A DNA stretch of 64,000 bases from Rhizophagus irregularis (lineage: Eukaryota > Glomeromycota > Glomeromycetes > Glomerales > Glomeraceae). Numbering within the stretch: the first letter of the stretch is position 1; the number at the start of each line of letters is the position of its first letter. The stretch is from positions 3,286,001 through 3,350,000 of the forward strand of contig NC_089432.1 in NCBI RefSeq assembly GCF_026210795.1. The letters are read 5' to 3'. Made by a program: the position numbers and the translations under genes. The notes beneath the pieces are model-generated. The model had not been told where the DNA came from, did no database searches, and saw nothing but the letters and a program-made list of their open reading frames with translations. Below, one piece after another: positions 1-13,696 of the stretch.

Positions 1-2
1 TT

Positions 3-223
3 TTTCATGGTAACGTTTATGATTTTGCTTTTGTTATCGGCGTAGATGGTAAAGAAACTCTTTTTTATTGTCCTATTTTTGGAAATTTGGGACGCCCTGT
101 CAATGATAAATCTTTATTTGTTTTTTTTCAAAATATTTTTTTTTATTTTATTTTATTTTTTATTTTTTTTATTTTTTATTTTTGTTACAGTTCATTGAAA
201 TACCAATTGCGTTTGTCGATTAA
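3..223 (+). CDS. 3' end of an unrecognised gene (partial)
   Basis: The reading frame beginning at base 3 is open and looks coding (FHGNVYDFAFVIGVDGKETL and onward) up to about base 119. A T-rich stretch with a plausible intron follows: a GT at 120 and a TTACAG acceptor ending at 190. Reading on from 191 in the same phase gives a short end, FIEIPIAFVD, and a TAA at 221-223. Without splicing the frame runs to 275 through low-complexity Phe/Lys sequence, which looks like intron translation. I do not recognise the family and the upstream part lies outside the window. The GTTTTT donor is not a good consensus, so the intron is tentative. Confidence 0.4.
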
Positions 224-1685
224 AAAAAAAAAACCATTATTTAAGATTTTAGGAAATTTCCCGCGCTTTATTTAAAGTTGTGCGGATCATCAGCTTCTAC
301 TTGGAATAGTAGATTTGCAAGTGTCACCGTTTCACAAAGGTGTTACCGTTTCACAGAATGATGTGTTACAGTTACATAAGTTTCACAAGAAGGGGCTGCA
401 AGATTGCATTTGTTTCTAAAGGGGCAAAAACAAAAATGCTAAATTTGGCGTTATCTTTGACCTTGTGACCTTGGGCTGAAATCGTGTGACATTAGTGTTA
501 CATATCGTTGCATATTACATGATTTCGTGCAACATCAATAATCAATCATAATGATCCCATATTGGTAAATTTCATATGAAATTTTCCCTTTTAGGAAACT
601 TTGGCTGGATATTGACGATTATTTACCGTTTGTGTTATTTGTTTATGCTTTTTGTTGGGGTTTGTGAGACACTTGTTTTACATTTTTGTAATTGTCCAGC
701 ATTTTCAATCGCAGCTTTTTTTTATAAATCATTTTTTTACACACAATAAATATTTTTTTTTTTTTTTTTTCATAAAAAGGGTTTGAAATGATTTTCTAAA
801 GTATAAATAGGGTGAGTGAACGGCTTTATATTAGTTTTTTCGTTTTTTTTTCTTTTTCATCCGACTAAAAAATCAGCCGTGTTTCACAAGAAAAAAAAAA
901 CTGGATTTATATAAAAAGCTATAAATACAAAAAAGCCGGCAAATAAACCGGTAACTAAACCGGGTCTTTTTTTTTTTTTTTTTTTTTATATTCTTTGTCA
1001 TTTTTGTAAATAATTGGCGTTCTTTTTATATTGATCCAATATTTTGGCGCCACAAAAAAAAAAAAAAAATTTATTATATATATATTTTTTTTTATGCTGC
1101 GGGTTATAATCCGTTTAAAGGATCAAAAAAAAAAATCATTTTTTTTTTTTTTTTTAAATAAAATCTAATTTTTTTTTGAAAAAAATTTTCTTTTTTTTGA
1201 TTTTTTTTTTATATTTTAGTGATTTGTACGAAAATTTTTTTTTTTTGTAAATAGTTTATCTAGAAAAAAAAAGGGCGAATCAAAAAAAGGGGAATTACAA
1301 AAAAGGTATATATAAAGTAATTGATCATCCTAATGACTCATTTTAGCTAAAGTTTGTGGAACAGTGACGATCAAATGTGATGTTTTAATTTTATAATATT
1401 GTTAATGTGATTTCATTTTAACAATCACAATTAAAGTGGATGACGTGTACCTTCTCAATCATTAATCAATATATATATATATCAATATATCAAATTATCA
1501 ATTTTTTATTTTCTTTCTCACACATTTTTTCCTTTTTCAATCAATCAATTAGGTTTTTTTTTTTGAACGGTTAAAGGAACAATACTCAAAAATCATAGCA
1601 AAAAAAAAAGAATCATCGTTGTACATATTTCATTAAAACAAAACAAAAGAATTTAATTGATTAATAATATACAATTCGGACAAAA
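224..1685. other. Intergenic / 5' region of the PIAS gene
   Basis: I see no gene here. The stretch is dominated by T and A homopolymers. Two TATA-like strings precede the downstream gene: gtataaatagg near 802 and ggtatatataaag near 1305. A CT/TC-rich stretch at 1500-1560 just upstream of the ATG could be a leader. All are AT-rich motifs with high background probability here. Confidence 0.4.
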
Positions 1686-4600
1686 ATGCATAATTACGTT
1701 ACATCTCCGGAACAAAACGCGCAACAACATGGATCATCGAATCAAGCTAGTATTAATAATATACTACAAAGACCTAGTACTACTACTAGAACGATGCCAC
1801 ATGAATTTACGTTGGATCAAGGAAATCAATCAGCAAAGAGACGAAAGAGTGGTGGTAGTACTTATGTGAATCCTCCTTCTCATCAATCCGATCAAGCTTA
1901 TATGCAACAAGGACCGTATCATTTCATTCAACCTTCATCATCACTTTATTTTAGTCCAATAACAAGTATAAATCCACCAATAACGGTGCGAAATAATAGT
2001 AGTATTTTACGACCTCAACCATTAACATTTGCCGATGCTTTAGTATGTATTAAATTTATTTTTTTAAATTTCTTGTTAAAAAATTTTTTTTTTTTAAAGA
2101 TAACAAATAAAAATGACAAAAACTATTTCGTTTGCGATAAAATCAGAGTCAGAGATCACAATCCCATACAATTTCAAATAATAACATTTTTAATAATTCT
2201 GATAAGCCACAGGCGTTGCAATCCTCCAATCAGGTTATTTCAAATCAAAATAATCATCATGGTAAAGATTTGATTTATTTTTTTTTTTGAAATGTTTATT
2301 TTATTTTATTTTATTTTTTTCTTTAATGATTTTTATTACTCGCAATTGTTGATATTTTAATTTTTTATACAGTTCCCGTTTCAAGTCAAATTATACCACA
2401 ACAAATAGGCTTTCAAAACCAGATACAAATTAGTAATAATAATACTCAACAACAAATATCACAACAACAAATGTTACAACAACAGCACGGAAACAATCAA
2501 GGTCAAATGCAACAAATTTCTTTAGAAATATTGAGGCCTTCAACATCCGGTCAGATTACTTTGTATCCAATACCACAGATTCAGCAACCTCTTCATACAT
2601 CAATAATGGATAATCCAATGTACAATAGTGATAACATATCTACGCCTAATATTTCATCAACACAAGATTCAATACAACATATCTATCAACGATTAGAGAG
2701 TTTAAAGGTAGATTTAGACAATAAAGATTATTTTCAATCTAATTGTGATGAACTTTATAATTATTTGCAAGATGGAAATGTATATAATTCATATCAAGAA
2801 CTGTTGGTTCAGTGTTTAAGGGTACGTATTTGTATATATAATATAAATGAATCAATTAAACTCGTTTCTAATTCTTTATATATATATTATTAGTGTGTAA
2901 AAAATAGAGCCTCGTATGGTTTTGAGGCAGCATCAAAAGTTTTTCAGAGTGCTATGATTAATATCGGCAGATTTAATCTAAACAATCAAAGTTTGTGTCT
3001 TAAATATTTTATTTATTTTGGCGTCATTGAAAATAAAAAATAAAAAATATCAGATATTAATATAATATATATATATATATATATATTTTTCTTAAAAAAG
3101 GTCATATTAAAAGATGGAACAATGAGGTCAAACCTGGTAGCTCTCAACGTTCTAGCACAAGGAATCTTTTAAGACAACAACAACAACAACAGCAACAGCA
3201 ACAGCAAATAGTGTTACTACAACAACAACAACAGCAAATAAGCGTTCCTGTAAGCCAACCAAGAATTGAACAACGACCCTCTACAGATATTGAAAAAGCG
3301 AATGCAAATTGGATTTCCAGAATAATCGATCGAGCTTGGGGTCATGTTATGCTTCCTTATGAATCGCAAATGATCAATCAACATCAATCTCAACAAGAAT
3401 TTATAAATTCCTTTTATGTCCCTCACGAAAAGTTCGAAAGGATATGGAGGTTAGTAAATTACTCAATGTTTCTGTGTTTTTGTTGAGTTTACAGAAGTAA
3501 TTTATATTTCTAACTCTCTCTCTCTTTTTTTTTTTAAAAAAAAAGACCAGAAACTCCTTTCCCGCCAGTTCACGTACATCCAAATAAATTACCAATTAGT
3601 TACAGGTTAATATCACGTAAACCCAGTAATCTTGATGAAGATAACAAGTGCGATTGGCCTCCAGAGGAAGCAACTTTTAAAATACATATCAATGATTCGG
3701 AAATTAAATTGAGCAGAGTATGATTTCATAATAAATTATACTTTGAAAAAAATATTTTATTGAATATTTAAATTAAAATCGGTTCTTTTTTTTTTTTTTT
3801 TTTCTTCTTCTCGATAGAAACAACGAATTCCTATCAAGCAAAACCAGTATTCGTTCGTTGGAGTTGATAAACCGGTCGATATTGTCCAATACTTGGTTGC
3901 AGGAGTCAATAGGATTAAAATCACCCAGTGTATGTGTGAACCATGTCGACAGCAATTAAGTGTAAGTCATTTTAACGTTTCCTTCCTTATTACTAGTTCA
4001 TTCATAAGAGAATAACAATAATAATCTTCATCCTTTTTTATAGGAACATATACTGTCGATAGAAATTTTGGCGAAAGAAACGGAAGAAATAGTGTTGCGT
4101 AATGCACGTAGTCAAACACTTACCATAGAACATGGAACGGAAATTGGTAAATTATTGAAAAATCTTTTTTATCCTTGTATGATTTATTATTTAATAATTT
4201 CTTAATATTTAAAAAAAAATTTTTTTTTTTTTACCCTTTAATCAGTTAAACGATTAATTTCTGGTCCAAGTTCCTCAAATCAACAAAATCAACCAACGAG
4301 TCCAGCTTCATCGATTGGAACAGGTCAGAACAATGTTGCTATGTTAATTGATGATGATTGTGACATAACGGTTAATAAAATGAAAGTTAGTTTACGTTGT
4401 CCATTAAGTTTATTAAGAATTTCCGAACCTGCGAAAGGACAAAATTGTCGTCACATAGGTGTAAGTAAAAAAAGATTCATAAAACTCGTCATTTAAATTA
4501 GAACGTAAAAATATATATATTTTATATGTTTATTTATTTATTTATTTGTTTTTATCATTTAGTGCTTTGATTTGCAAACTTACGTTGACGTGAATAAGAA

Positions 4601-5781
4601 AAATTGCAAATGGAGATGTCCCGAGTGCAAGTATGTTTAAATTCTTTTCAATAATTATTTATAATTTTGGATTACATGATATATGTATGTATATATTAAA
4701 TATTAAATTATTTAATAAATTTAGTGATAGAGTAACGTCGGAGACATTACGAATTGATGAATATTTCAAAAGTTTATTAAGACAGATACCAGGGTAAGTT
4801 ATAATCCAAAATCACGTTGATCGAAAAGAGATTTATTTTATATAATTAATCTTTTTTTTTTTTCGTTCCCTTTAAAAAATTAGAAATGTTAATACTGTTG
4901 AGATGGATTCTAGTGGAAAATGGACAGTTGTAGGACAAGATGAAGGTGACGGCGGAGATACAACTGACGATGATGATGTTATGCAAATTGATGCGAATTC
5001 CAAGAGATCATCACTTCCTTCAACATCGTCAAAGTCAGATAAAGCTTCTGCTGCTATAATAATATTAGACGATGATGATGAACCGGAACCTCAGACATCT
5101 AACAATAATCAACAAGTTCCTTTATTGCAGAGCAATGTACAACCATTAACAACATTACAATCGTTTGTTCAACCGCAAAGACCAAAAGCTATGAGACAAT
5201 CATCAACACCAGGTGTGCCGTATATGCAACATAGACCAAATATTCAAACGAATGATCAATTACAATCATCTATACTTATACAATCGCCTCCTCCTTCTGC
5301 AAATATGATATCGACTACTACTATTATGCAGTCTCCACCTGATACCACTATGTATATGGATCCGACGCGGACCAATAACAACAACATTAGAAAGAGAAAG
5401 CCTAGAAAGTCTCGACGTAAAGAGTTGGAGGTGATTCCACAAGAAAAAGGTAATTCCACTACAAAGGATGATAATAATAATGATAATGATAATGACAAAT
5501 CTAGTAGCGGTAGGTCAAATAATAATTGGTCATATGTGATGGGTATAACACCATCTCAACAAAATTATAATCCATTATCACAAGACATTGTTTCACAACC
5601 AGCTACGCAAGTGGCTAGTCCAATATCTCCCGTCAGTGTAACCAATCCTAATTATTCCCATCCTATACAGGACGAAGAAGAAGAAGGAGAATGGTTAACT
5701 GAAGATGAACAAGAGGAGGTAGTTTTGGACTCGTCGAGCGCTGCTAGAAATTCAATACATATAAATAATAGAATTGGGTGA
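1686..5781 (+). CDS. PIAS/Siz-type SUMO E3 ligase (SP-RING zinc finger)
   Basis: I resolve 12 exons whose phases all agree: 1686-2042, ~2147-2261, 2373-2821, 2894-2990, 3101-3449, 3546-3717, 3818-3961, 4044-4146, 4246-4460, 4563-4630, 4725-4793 and 4884-5781, giving about 1011 residues. The N-terminal half is Gln/Asn/Ser-rich with polyQ runs (exons 3 and 5). Residues ~440-600 (exons 5-8) resemble a PINIT domain. The SP-RING spans exons 9-11: RCPLSLLRI, then NCRHIGCFD and WRCPECN, giving C-x-H...C-x2-C ligands near 663, 665, 686 and 689 with Siz/PIAS spacing. It is followed by IDEYFKSLL and GKW, as in PIAS proteins. The last exon is an acidic disordered tail containing DDDD and IIILDDDDE, a plausible SUMO-interacting motif. 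The expected role is SUMO transfer by Ubc9 to nuclear substrates. The start is the first ATG giving the Q/N-rich frame; exon 2's 5' edge may be 2147 or 2153. Confidence 0.9.
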
Positions 5782-5945
5782 GAGAAGATTTAAACTAAAT
5801 AGAAAAAAAAAAGGATTTTAATTGCTTAAAAGTAATATTTGTTTTGTTTTCGGTATGGGATAATTGTAAACCTATAATTCAACAAGAAAAGAATAAAATT
5901 TAATATCATGAGGTCTAATTAATTAATTGCCTCAAATTTTATTAT
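5516..5945 (+). repeat. Donor copy of a segment duplicated into the kinase gene at 19.5 kb
   Basis: The end of the PIAS last exon and its 3' UTR are closely repeated at 19460-19875. Shared landmarks, in order, are the codons for NWSYVMGITPS, TQVASPISPVSV, DEEEEGEWLTEDEQEE and LDSSSA, then non-coding ggattttaattgcttaaaag, aagaataaaatttaatatca and attgcctcaaattttattat. Because the match crosses the stop codon, this is a DNA-level duplication and not convergent protein sequence. The UTR includes an AATAAA-like poly(A) signal near 5891. Confidence 0.9.
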
Positions 5946-8900
5946 ATTCTACTTACCGCTAAGACTTTTTGTGTATATTATTTTTAGAAAATTCTTAGTT
6001 TAAATAGAAAACTCATATATATATATATATACAATAATGTATGTAATTTGCATTATAATAATTTATTTTTTTATTTTTTTATTATTATTATTTTGTAAAT
6101 AATTAAAATAATTGAATATTTTTGCAGTAAATAAAGAAATTTGATAAATCCATTACATCTATACAATCATATAGTACATTATATTAACGTGTTTAATTTT
6201 TCTTAAATTCTTTGAAGGCCATTTAAACGAAATTAACGATTTTATATCAAATTTTTTTTTTTATTTGTATAAATAAAGAAAAAGCGAAAAAAATTCACGA
6301 TCAATAATGAAGCTTTTGATCACGATATCCGATTGTGATCGTGCAAACCATGACTTTGAACAATTGAAAGATAGTTTTATGTAATAATAATTATTAATGT
6401 CAATATCGTCAGCCACAAAATGCATCACAGCCTTTCTTTCTGTGATCCAATCTTTTTTCTCGTGTATTTTTTTTGTAGGAAAAAATTCTCATATAAACGT
6501 GACTTTTAAATACTGTATAACATCATTATTATTCACGCGATTTTAAAAAATCAACCAATCATCACTCACCAGGAATAAAAAATTTCATTTTGTCTAACTA
6601 ATAGTATTATTTAAAGCTTTCTCGTATAAATTTGAAATAATATCTTTATGATGTATATGATTTGAATCTTCGAATTTTTTTTTAAAATGATTATTGTATA
6701 TCAAAAATAGTTTAACACGATCTGCGGGATGTTTTTCTTTTTTTTCCAATTGTCTGGTGATTAGTGTGCAAGTATTGCAACATTACAGATCTTATCAACT
6801 TATAGAAATCATTTTTGCGCACAGAACTTTAAACCTATATAAGTTCAACCTATAAATACTAATTTAAAAAAAGTATCCTTTTGCCAAGAATTTTTTGTAC
6901 GATCACGTAGATCAGTAATAAACCTTATTTTTTTTTTTTATCAATCGTAACACACACTATAATTTATGCCAATTTATGCAATTTATTTCCAAAAATGGTT
7001 TCTTTTGGATACGGGTAACTATCGGGTAACTATCGATTAAAAAAAATTATAGTAACTATAATAGTTATTACATTTGAAATTTTTTTTAAACCGAATATCC
7101 CAAATTTTTTTGTATTTTTTAATATTTTATTTTTTTTTATTTGAATTTTTTTACATTTTGAAATTTTTTAATATTTTAAAATTTTTTTAACATTTTGAGT
7201 TTTTTAATATTTTTGAATTTTTTTTAAATTTGGAATTTTTTTGAATTTTTTAACATTTGGAATTTTTTTTAATATTTGAATTTTTAATTTTTTTTTTTTA
7301 TAAATTTACCCAGTTTACCAGTTACCCTGCGGGTAAAAAAAAATACTACATAATTAGTTCACTATAATTTATTTATTTTTTTTTTCGTGTTTTTAATAAT
7401 ATCGTTACTGCATTGTAACAGGTAATATAAATCATGATAGATTTTTTAACTAATTAGTACGCACCACATTCGTACACAGATGTGAACGATTTTTTTAAAG
7501 TTCAACGGATAAACATTTATTAAACGCCATTAAAACAAACTTTTGTCCAATGAAAATCATTATTTTTGACAAATTACAAATTTTTTTTTTCTTTTTTAAC
7601 GAAAAAGTTTGGTCTGGTGACTCTGTGAAGAGGTAAAAAAAAAAAAAATTTACAATTAAAATTTTTATATTACAAAAGATGTAGAAAAAAAAAGAGGGAC
7701 CAATTATTTTATTTTTGTATTCAAAGAAATAAAAAAAAATTCAATTATGATTGGATATATCAACAAATCAAATAAATTAATTATGGTTGGATATTTTATT
7801 TAGTTTATTTTTTTAGTTTATCGAAAGGAAACTATTGGTGTGTTTGATAAAAAAAAATCATAAATAATATTTATTTTATAATATAATGTTTCAATATATA
7901 AATTTGAACTTTAAATTGTTAATAATCATCGGACCAATTTTTACTTAAACTATTACAAAGTACAAACTAACAAAAATGTAAATATTTAAAATTCACTATT
8001 TTAGGAAATTCCCTTTATTTGCTTTATGTTGATTTCATTTAATTAACTTTATCAAAAATTAGGTTCATCTAATACAATTCTAACTTCACTTGATTCTGGA
8101 AAAAATTTTGAGAAATTTTCGGGGTTCGACGATTAATACGAAGGAAAAAGTGATGGGTATTGTTCCAATCTTGGCAGATTAACAAAGCTTTTATTCTGCA
8201 AGTCAGTTTTGAGCAAACCGGGTAGTATTCGAGTATACCATTATGGTGAAACGTATCTTTGAAAGAATTCATCCAAAGATCCAAGTATTATTAAGCCATA
8301 AAATATCATTTGAGAATCTATTTGTATCCTACCTGTATCATTGCACGAGAAATATTAGTATTGTGATTAACAGTAGAACAAGAAAGATTAAACGATGATT
8401 ACGAAGACTAAATAATTATTACTAAATTATCATCTGATGTTGTAAGCACTGTAATCTATTGGATTATCATTATTTCAAACGCAAACTAATACTATAAATA
8501 ATATTTTGAGAATAATTTTGTAAGATTTACTTTTGTTGATTGTCAAAATAATTATAAAAAAAAGTGAATCCTTTTACAAATGTGTTAAATTGTGTTCTGA
8601 AACATGTTTCAATAATCCACGTTCGTTTATTTATTGGGTGGAATAAAATATTGGTCAAAGATCCATTAAAATAAGTTTCAGTTAATGCGACAAATAGGAA
8701 TTAATACTATTATTAATATAAAAATTAAATAGGATTAACTCACTGTACCATATCAGATATACTCACATCGAAATGTAAGATTCCTAATTTAATATGTCTA
8801 ATATACTGTATGAAAAGCTTCATACTAAAACTAATTAAGCTATATTTATTCTTCACATATACTAAGTCGTATCATGTGATATTTATAGTTTATTTAATCA

Positions 8901-9803
8901 CGTGTTAATTACTGCGCAAAAAAGAATTTAAGAATTAATTACATGATTATTATTATGTAGTAAAAATAGTATAAACTATAAATATTATTTGGTTTGATCA
9001 ACAAATACCTTCATATCTTTCCTTTACCGTTTTTTATCTCGCTTTTTATATTGACATACTTTTTTAGCGTCGTTAAATGATACATGAAATATAAACCGTG
9101 TTCAACTCGATAAAATCTCAGTACAAGTGATGAAACGAATTGATAGGAAGAAATGGAGGACCCTTCTCTATAAAAATTTTTATCCGAATATTTCCATTAT
9201 TTCTCCGTAGCGTTTGTAAAAATTCCGTGAAAATGATACATTCACGGATATCCGTGTTAGAGAGGAAATATAAACACGGATCAACATTTTTTACAGTGGC
9301 TTTGGTAAAAATAGGGCTTACATTTACAAGTTTGAAATCTGGTTTGATAATTTTGCCAGAAAAGTTAAGATTCATTTAAATTTGTTTGTTTTCTATTCGT
9401 TAGGGTTCATAACTTAATTTGATTAGTTAATAGATTAGATAAGAGTGTAGAATTGGAATTAATATAAACTTGGAGTTAGTGTAGATTTAGAGTTAGGAAT
9501 TTTTGCGGAATTTTAACGCTAAAAACAGTTTATTTATTTTTATCAGAAACGTAAATAAAATTTATTTAACATGTTTCTCATATTCTCATAAACCGGATTA
9601 AAGATTGAAAGAGCCAAATCTGGATTTCCATTGTTCCTGTAGAAAGTTTCAGATTTGCTTTTATCTTTTCACAAACGAATTACGAATTAATAATCTGCGG
9701 ACATGCCCTTATTTCTAAAAAGCAAATACCGAACACGTTTCTTTGCAATGGTCATCGTTAAATTTATGTTTTCGTTTCTATAGTATTCTAGCAATAACAG
9801 ATT
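5946..9803. other. Intergenic, no gene seen
   Basis: No convincing coding sequence was found. At 7005-7340 there is a T-rich low-complexity stretch (repeated ttttttaatattttgaattt) bounded by gggtaact-like ends, possibly a decayed TIR element. Around 9170-9290 a tccgtgaa...ttcacgga hairpin resembles part of the dispersed repeat at 14953. The overlapping ORFs on both strands at 9118-9379 look like chance readings of that repeat. Confidence 0.4.
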
Positions 9804-10509
9804 TAGGGATTGGAATCAATTCCCATAATTAGAATTTTCTCAAATTTCGATTCTAAAATTCGATTTTCGATTTCGATTAATCGTTTCTAATCGATTGTGC
9901 ATCATTAAATTTGTGGCAGTAAAATTTCCAATATCACAAATTTAAAATTTTATGATTTTGTATTTAAAATAAACGTTTTTATCAGTGATCGGCAGTAACT
10001 CTGGCCAAGCTTATAATTCCGGTCGGAATTAAAACTTTAGTGTAACACAATGTCACGTGATTTATAATTTCGTAATTCGGGCCGGCACTATAGTTTCGAT
10101 TTCTGTTTTCAATTTAGTGCGATGAAAGCTAGCACTCCTATAAAAAATATGATTATCAAAAATTTGTAAATACCCATTATTTTTTCTAAAAAATCATTTA
10201 GTAAATAGTTGATAACCTGTGAATACCAGTGAAAAATCTTATTTTTTCGAGTAAATTTACTTATTAAAAACTGTTATTGTAACACAAAGTTAAAAACTTA
10301 CTTATAAGTAAACTACCCAAATAATTGGAATTTTCCATAATTTCCCCCGGTAATCATAGGTAATCAACCATTTAGAAAAATCACGGGTATTCACAAATTT
10401 TTAATTTTTAGGGGTGTTACGCTATGATCACACCAAATTGAAAACAGCGATAATCGACTGATCGGATTTTCGATTAATTTGATTTTGGCAGAATCGATCC
10501 CAATCCCTA
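9804..10509. mobile_element. hAT-like non-autonomous TIR element, 8-bp TSD
   Basis: The element starts TAGGGATTGGAATC and ends with the inverted GATCCCAATCCCTA. It is flanked on both sides by the exact 8-bp duplication AACAGATT (9796-9803 and 10510-10517). An 8-bp target duplication with TAGGG-type ends is typical of hAT elements. The 706-bp interior is AT-rich with many tcgatt/aatcga motifs and no transposase. Its left end closely matches the right end of the element inside the kinase gene at 54170-54610, so they belong to one family. Confidence 0.88.
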
Positions 10510-10517
10510 AACAGATT

Positions 10518-12886
10518 CTTCTTTAATTCGAAATCCGAAAAATGAATCGGAAAGTTAAGGCTAATACTGAATGCAAGAAAACATATTTTTACTTGGTCCC
10601 TCTCTGTATCCTTTATAAACGTTTGTTTTCTATGTAAAGGTTTAAACGTCCCAAATGCAGTTTCTAGACAAGGAAAAAGTAGGTGAGATTTCATTTTTTT
10701 TTTACACTCTGCTATTGATGGCGTAAAAAGTCGAAAAAATTTCACGAGTTTGTAACAAAAACGTCGGAATCAATGAATTTCTTTAAACAATGGAATTTTA
10801 TGGTACAAGCGTTCAATAACATATTATTAAATTTGGACAGATCACAACTCTGGGCACAACATCAATATTGTATATAAAAATAAACTATTGATATATGTCA
10901 ATATTGTACGCAAATAGCAAATAAACTATTAATATCAACATTGTACGATAATGAAAATATCGGTCAAATAAAATCAGCATGATCCTATATATAGAACCGT
11001 GCGATAATATTTTGCATCAATGCTCCGATTATTAATTGGATTTTTGAATTAATTTTATCAAAACGTAAAGTGAAATGTTTAGTAACTTATGGACCGTTAT
11101 GAAGTCCAATCTTTTAAACCCGGAGTTCTTTGGAAGAGAACGATTCCTTACAGGAGCCTGGAAGCTTAATTTCCTTTAAAACTAGATTCTTAGGCTTTAA
11201 TCCAAAAATGCAATGTTCTTTTCAGTCAATGAGCATAAAACATCTAGGTTGAGATGAATATAATACCAGTTAAATAATCTGAGTTATGTCTCATTCGGAA
11301 ACATTTTCGTTTGTTTTATTGAAAAGCTCGACTAAGATTCCAAGTTTCAAAGTGAGAAGGATTCTCACTGACTATAAGATAAATTTACAAATTTTAGAAC
11401 GCAAGATTAATTAGTGAAAAGTATCAGTCAGTAAAGGTTTAATGACTTAATAGAAGAATTTCTTCTGTATAACTCGAAACTGAATCATAAACCGATGTTT
11501 TTAACGAGTTTAAGTTCGATAAATGAACTAAAACTATTTAGAATGGCCATCATAAATATGATTTTTATGAAGCAGATGCTTCGAGATTAATTTAATAACT
11601 AAAATCTAGATTATTTCTACAGAATGGTAACTTAACAATTTGGCAGAATTCATAAACTAAATATTTTAATTTACCATAATGCTTATCACTAAACAAATCA
11701 ATAGCTGAATTTCCAACTTCACGTTTAAGTAGTTCAATAAATTCTTTATCAATGAAAATACTACAAAAGTCTCCAGCTCATTCAGTAATTCCAATTTCCA
11801 CTTAATTGAATTTTTTCTACTAATTCACGTGTTGCTAAATCCACTGTATCATCGCCGCAGTCAACGATCATAAAAATTGCTTGAATATTGTTACGCAGTA
11901 AAATATCACACAGTTATCACGTGGTATAATCGGACCCGTGATGTTGATCAATGTCGCAAATGTCGAATATGTTCGACACTTCGATATGTTCGATATGTAG
12001 AATATGTAGCATTTATCGAATATATAGCATTTATCAAATATATATCATCTATCGGATTTATTAGATAATTTTTTTTAGAAAAATTTGTTATAAAAAGACA
12101 GCGTAAATGCGCTTTGGAAAATAATAACTACAATTAGAATATAATAAAAATTAACGAACAGTCCTTACAAACATTTAATAAAGTTTATTTTTTTTATATA
12201 CACTTTATTTTTCGTGTTGCTATTTCTTATACATTTTTTTTGTATTCATTGTCTATATTTGTTTAGCTTAATCCATTACTTGCGACTGATCGTATAGGCT
12301 AGTATTTGGAGAGCTATACCATATTCGCATTTGATCGGATTTTACGTTGGATTTACATTGAATTAATAAAATTAGTATAAGATTGACGCCGATCCTGTTA
12401 ATTTCCGACCCTATTAATCCTTCTGCTTACATTTAATTTGCCGCTTATTTTTAAGCATACAAAGAACTGACATATAACAATATTTAGAAAACTTTATAAA
12501 ACTTAGATTTACAGAACTTTGAAGTAGTGTTCTCTTAAGCTACTATACATACAGCAAATTGCTACGGCTTCTACTATATTAATATTTCTTCATATTAACA
12601 TATTTAATATTTATTATCATAAAATCATGAGCATAAACAAATTAAACATACGTTCAGTTGTAAATTGCAATCTTTCAGAACGAAAATGAATAAAAATTTG
12701 CATGAATATTAAAATAATATTTGAATTATTTATTAATATGTTAATAATTACAAATAAAGCACGATTTTTTTTAAAAAAATCTCACATTATTTCAATAGTA
12801 AAATTCATTTTTTTTGTAAAATAACTATTCCTCAAATTTAGAAAGATTTCCAAAACTTTCTTGTTAGGTTATTTATTGCCTAAGTA
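10518..12886. other. Intergenic with a possible LTR-retrotransposon relic
   Basis: I see no supported gene. From about 11888 (TGTTACG) to 12480 (TAACA) the sequence has LTR-like ends and an internal block, aatccttctgcttac through aagaactgac (about 12416-12470), which recurs near 35243-35300. No matching 5-bp target duplication was found, so this is only a suggestion. The ORF at 11877-12068 is a low-complexity Tyr/Ile reading of short repeats. Confidence 0.3.
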
Positions 12887-13242
12887 ATCTAAAAAATAGA
12901 TTAAATGGTAAAAAAATATGTTAGAAGACTCGAGTACTCTAAGTAAGCTTTGTAGAAAAGACAGATTCAAGCCCCCATGCCTACTATCAACTGACATTAA
13001 CGATATATCGTGAGTGATCAAACTCGTGCAGAGGTACTGTCACATTGATAATAAGACATGAGACCCACCACCAAAGGGAAGGGCCCCACATACAGAAGTC
13101 TGCGACATAGCTTGAGATATTATTATTTTTCCATTATTTTTCTCATTAAGGTAACCAGACGTCTAGAAGAGGAGGATAACCAAAGCACTCTAGGTGCACA
13201 ACTCCCTTATACATCCCAGCTTAGTCATTTCCACTTACCAAA
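12887..13242. repeat. Direct repeat, copy 1 (~356 bp)
   Basis: This is the first of two nearly identical copies about 450 bp apart. Shared text includes tagaagactcgagtactc, agattcaagcccccatgcct, aacgatatatcgtgagtgat and gagacccaccaccaaaggga. Copies differ by a few substitutions and a 3-bp indel in a tta run near 13120. It is less AT-rich than its surroundings. I do not recognise it. The ORFs within are short and unlike known proteins. Confidence 0.95.
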
Positions 13243-13336
13243 TTAGTAAAAAATCAATAAATTATCACTGCTAATTTCCGTTGATCAAATATAAATTTCC
13301 AAGATTTGAAGGTTAAAGCTTTATGTAAATCATGGA

Positions 13337-13696
13337 ATCTAAAAAATAGAATATACGGTAAAAAATATGTTAGAAGACTCGAGTACTCGATAAGTAAGCT
13401 TTGTAGAAAAGACAGATTCAAGCCCCCATGCCTACTATCAACTGACATTAACGATATATCGTGAGTGATCAAACTCGTGCAGAGGTACTGCCACATTGAT
13501 AATAAGACATGAGACCCACCACCAAAGGGAAGGGCCCCACATACAGAAGTCTGCGACATAGCTTGAGATATTATTATTATTTTTCCATTATTTTTCTCAT
13601 TAAGGTAACCAGACTTCTAGAAGAGGAGGATAACCAAAGCACTCTAGGTGCACAACTCCCTTATACATCCCAGCTTAGTCATTTCCACTTACCAAA
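13337..13696. repeat. Direct repeat, copy 2 (~360 bp)
   Basis: This is the second copy of the repeat beginning at 12887, in the same orientation, ending at ttccacttaccaaa. Only about 95 bp of unrelated AT-rich DNA separates the copies, so a local tandem duplication with later divergence of the spacer is likely. The minus-strand ORF across this copy (13254-13559) is not recognisable and has no counterpart in copy 1. Confidence 0.95.

Noticed and set aside
7005-7340. TIR element with gggtaact ends
   Set aside because: The ends are only loosely similar, with no target duplication; the interior is simple T-rich repeat.
9118-9379. Overlapping ORFs on both strands
   Set aside because: Both come from a hairpin-containing repeat with no recognisable protein.
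11888-12480. Complete LTR with TGTTA/TAACA ends
   Set aside because: No target duplication and no second LTR; kept only as a weak relic.
13254-13559. 101-residue minus-strand ORF
   Set aside because: It spans the spacer and the second direct repeat and is not open in the first copy, so it is unlikely to be a gene.
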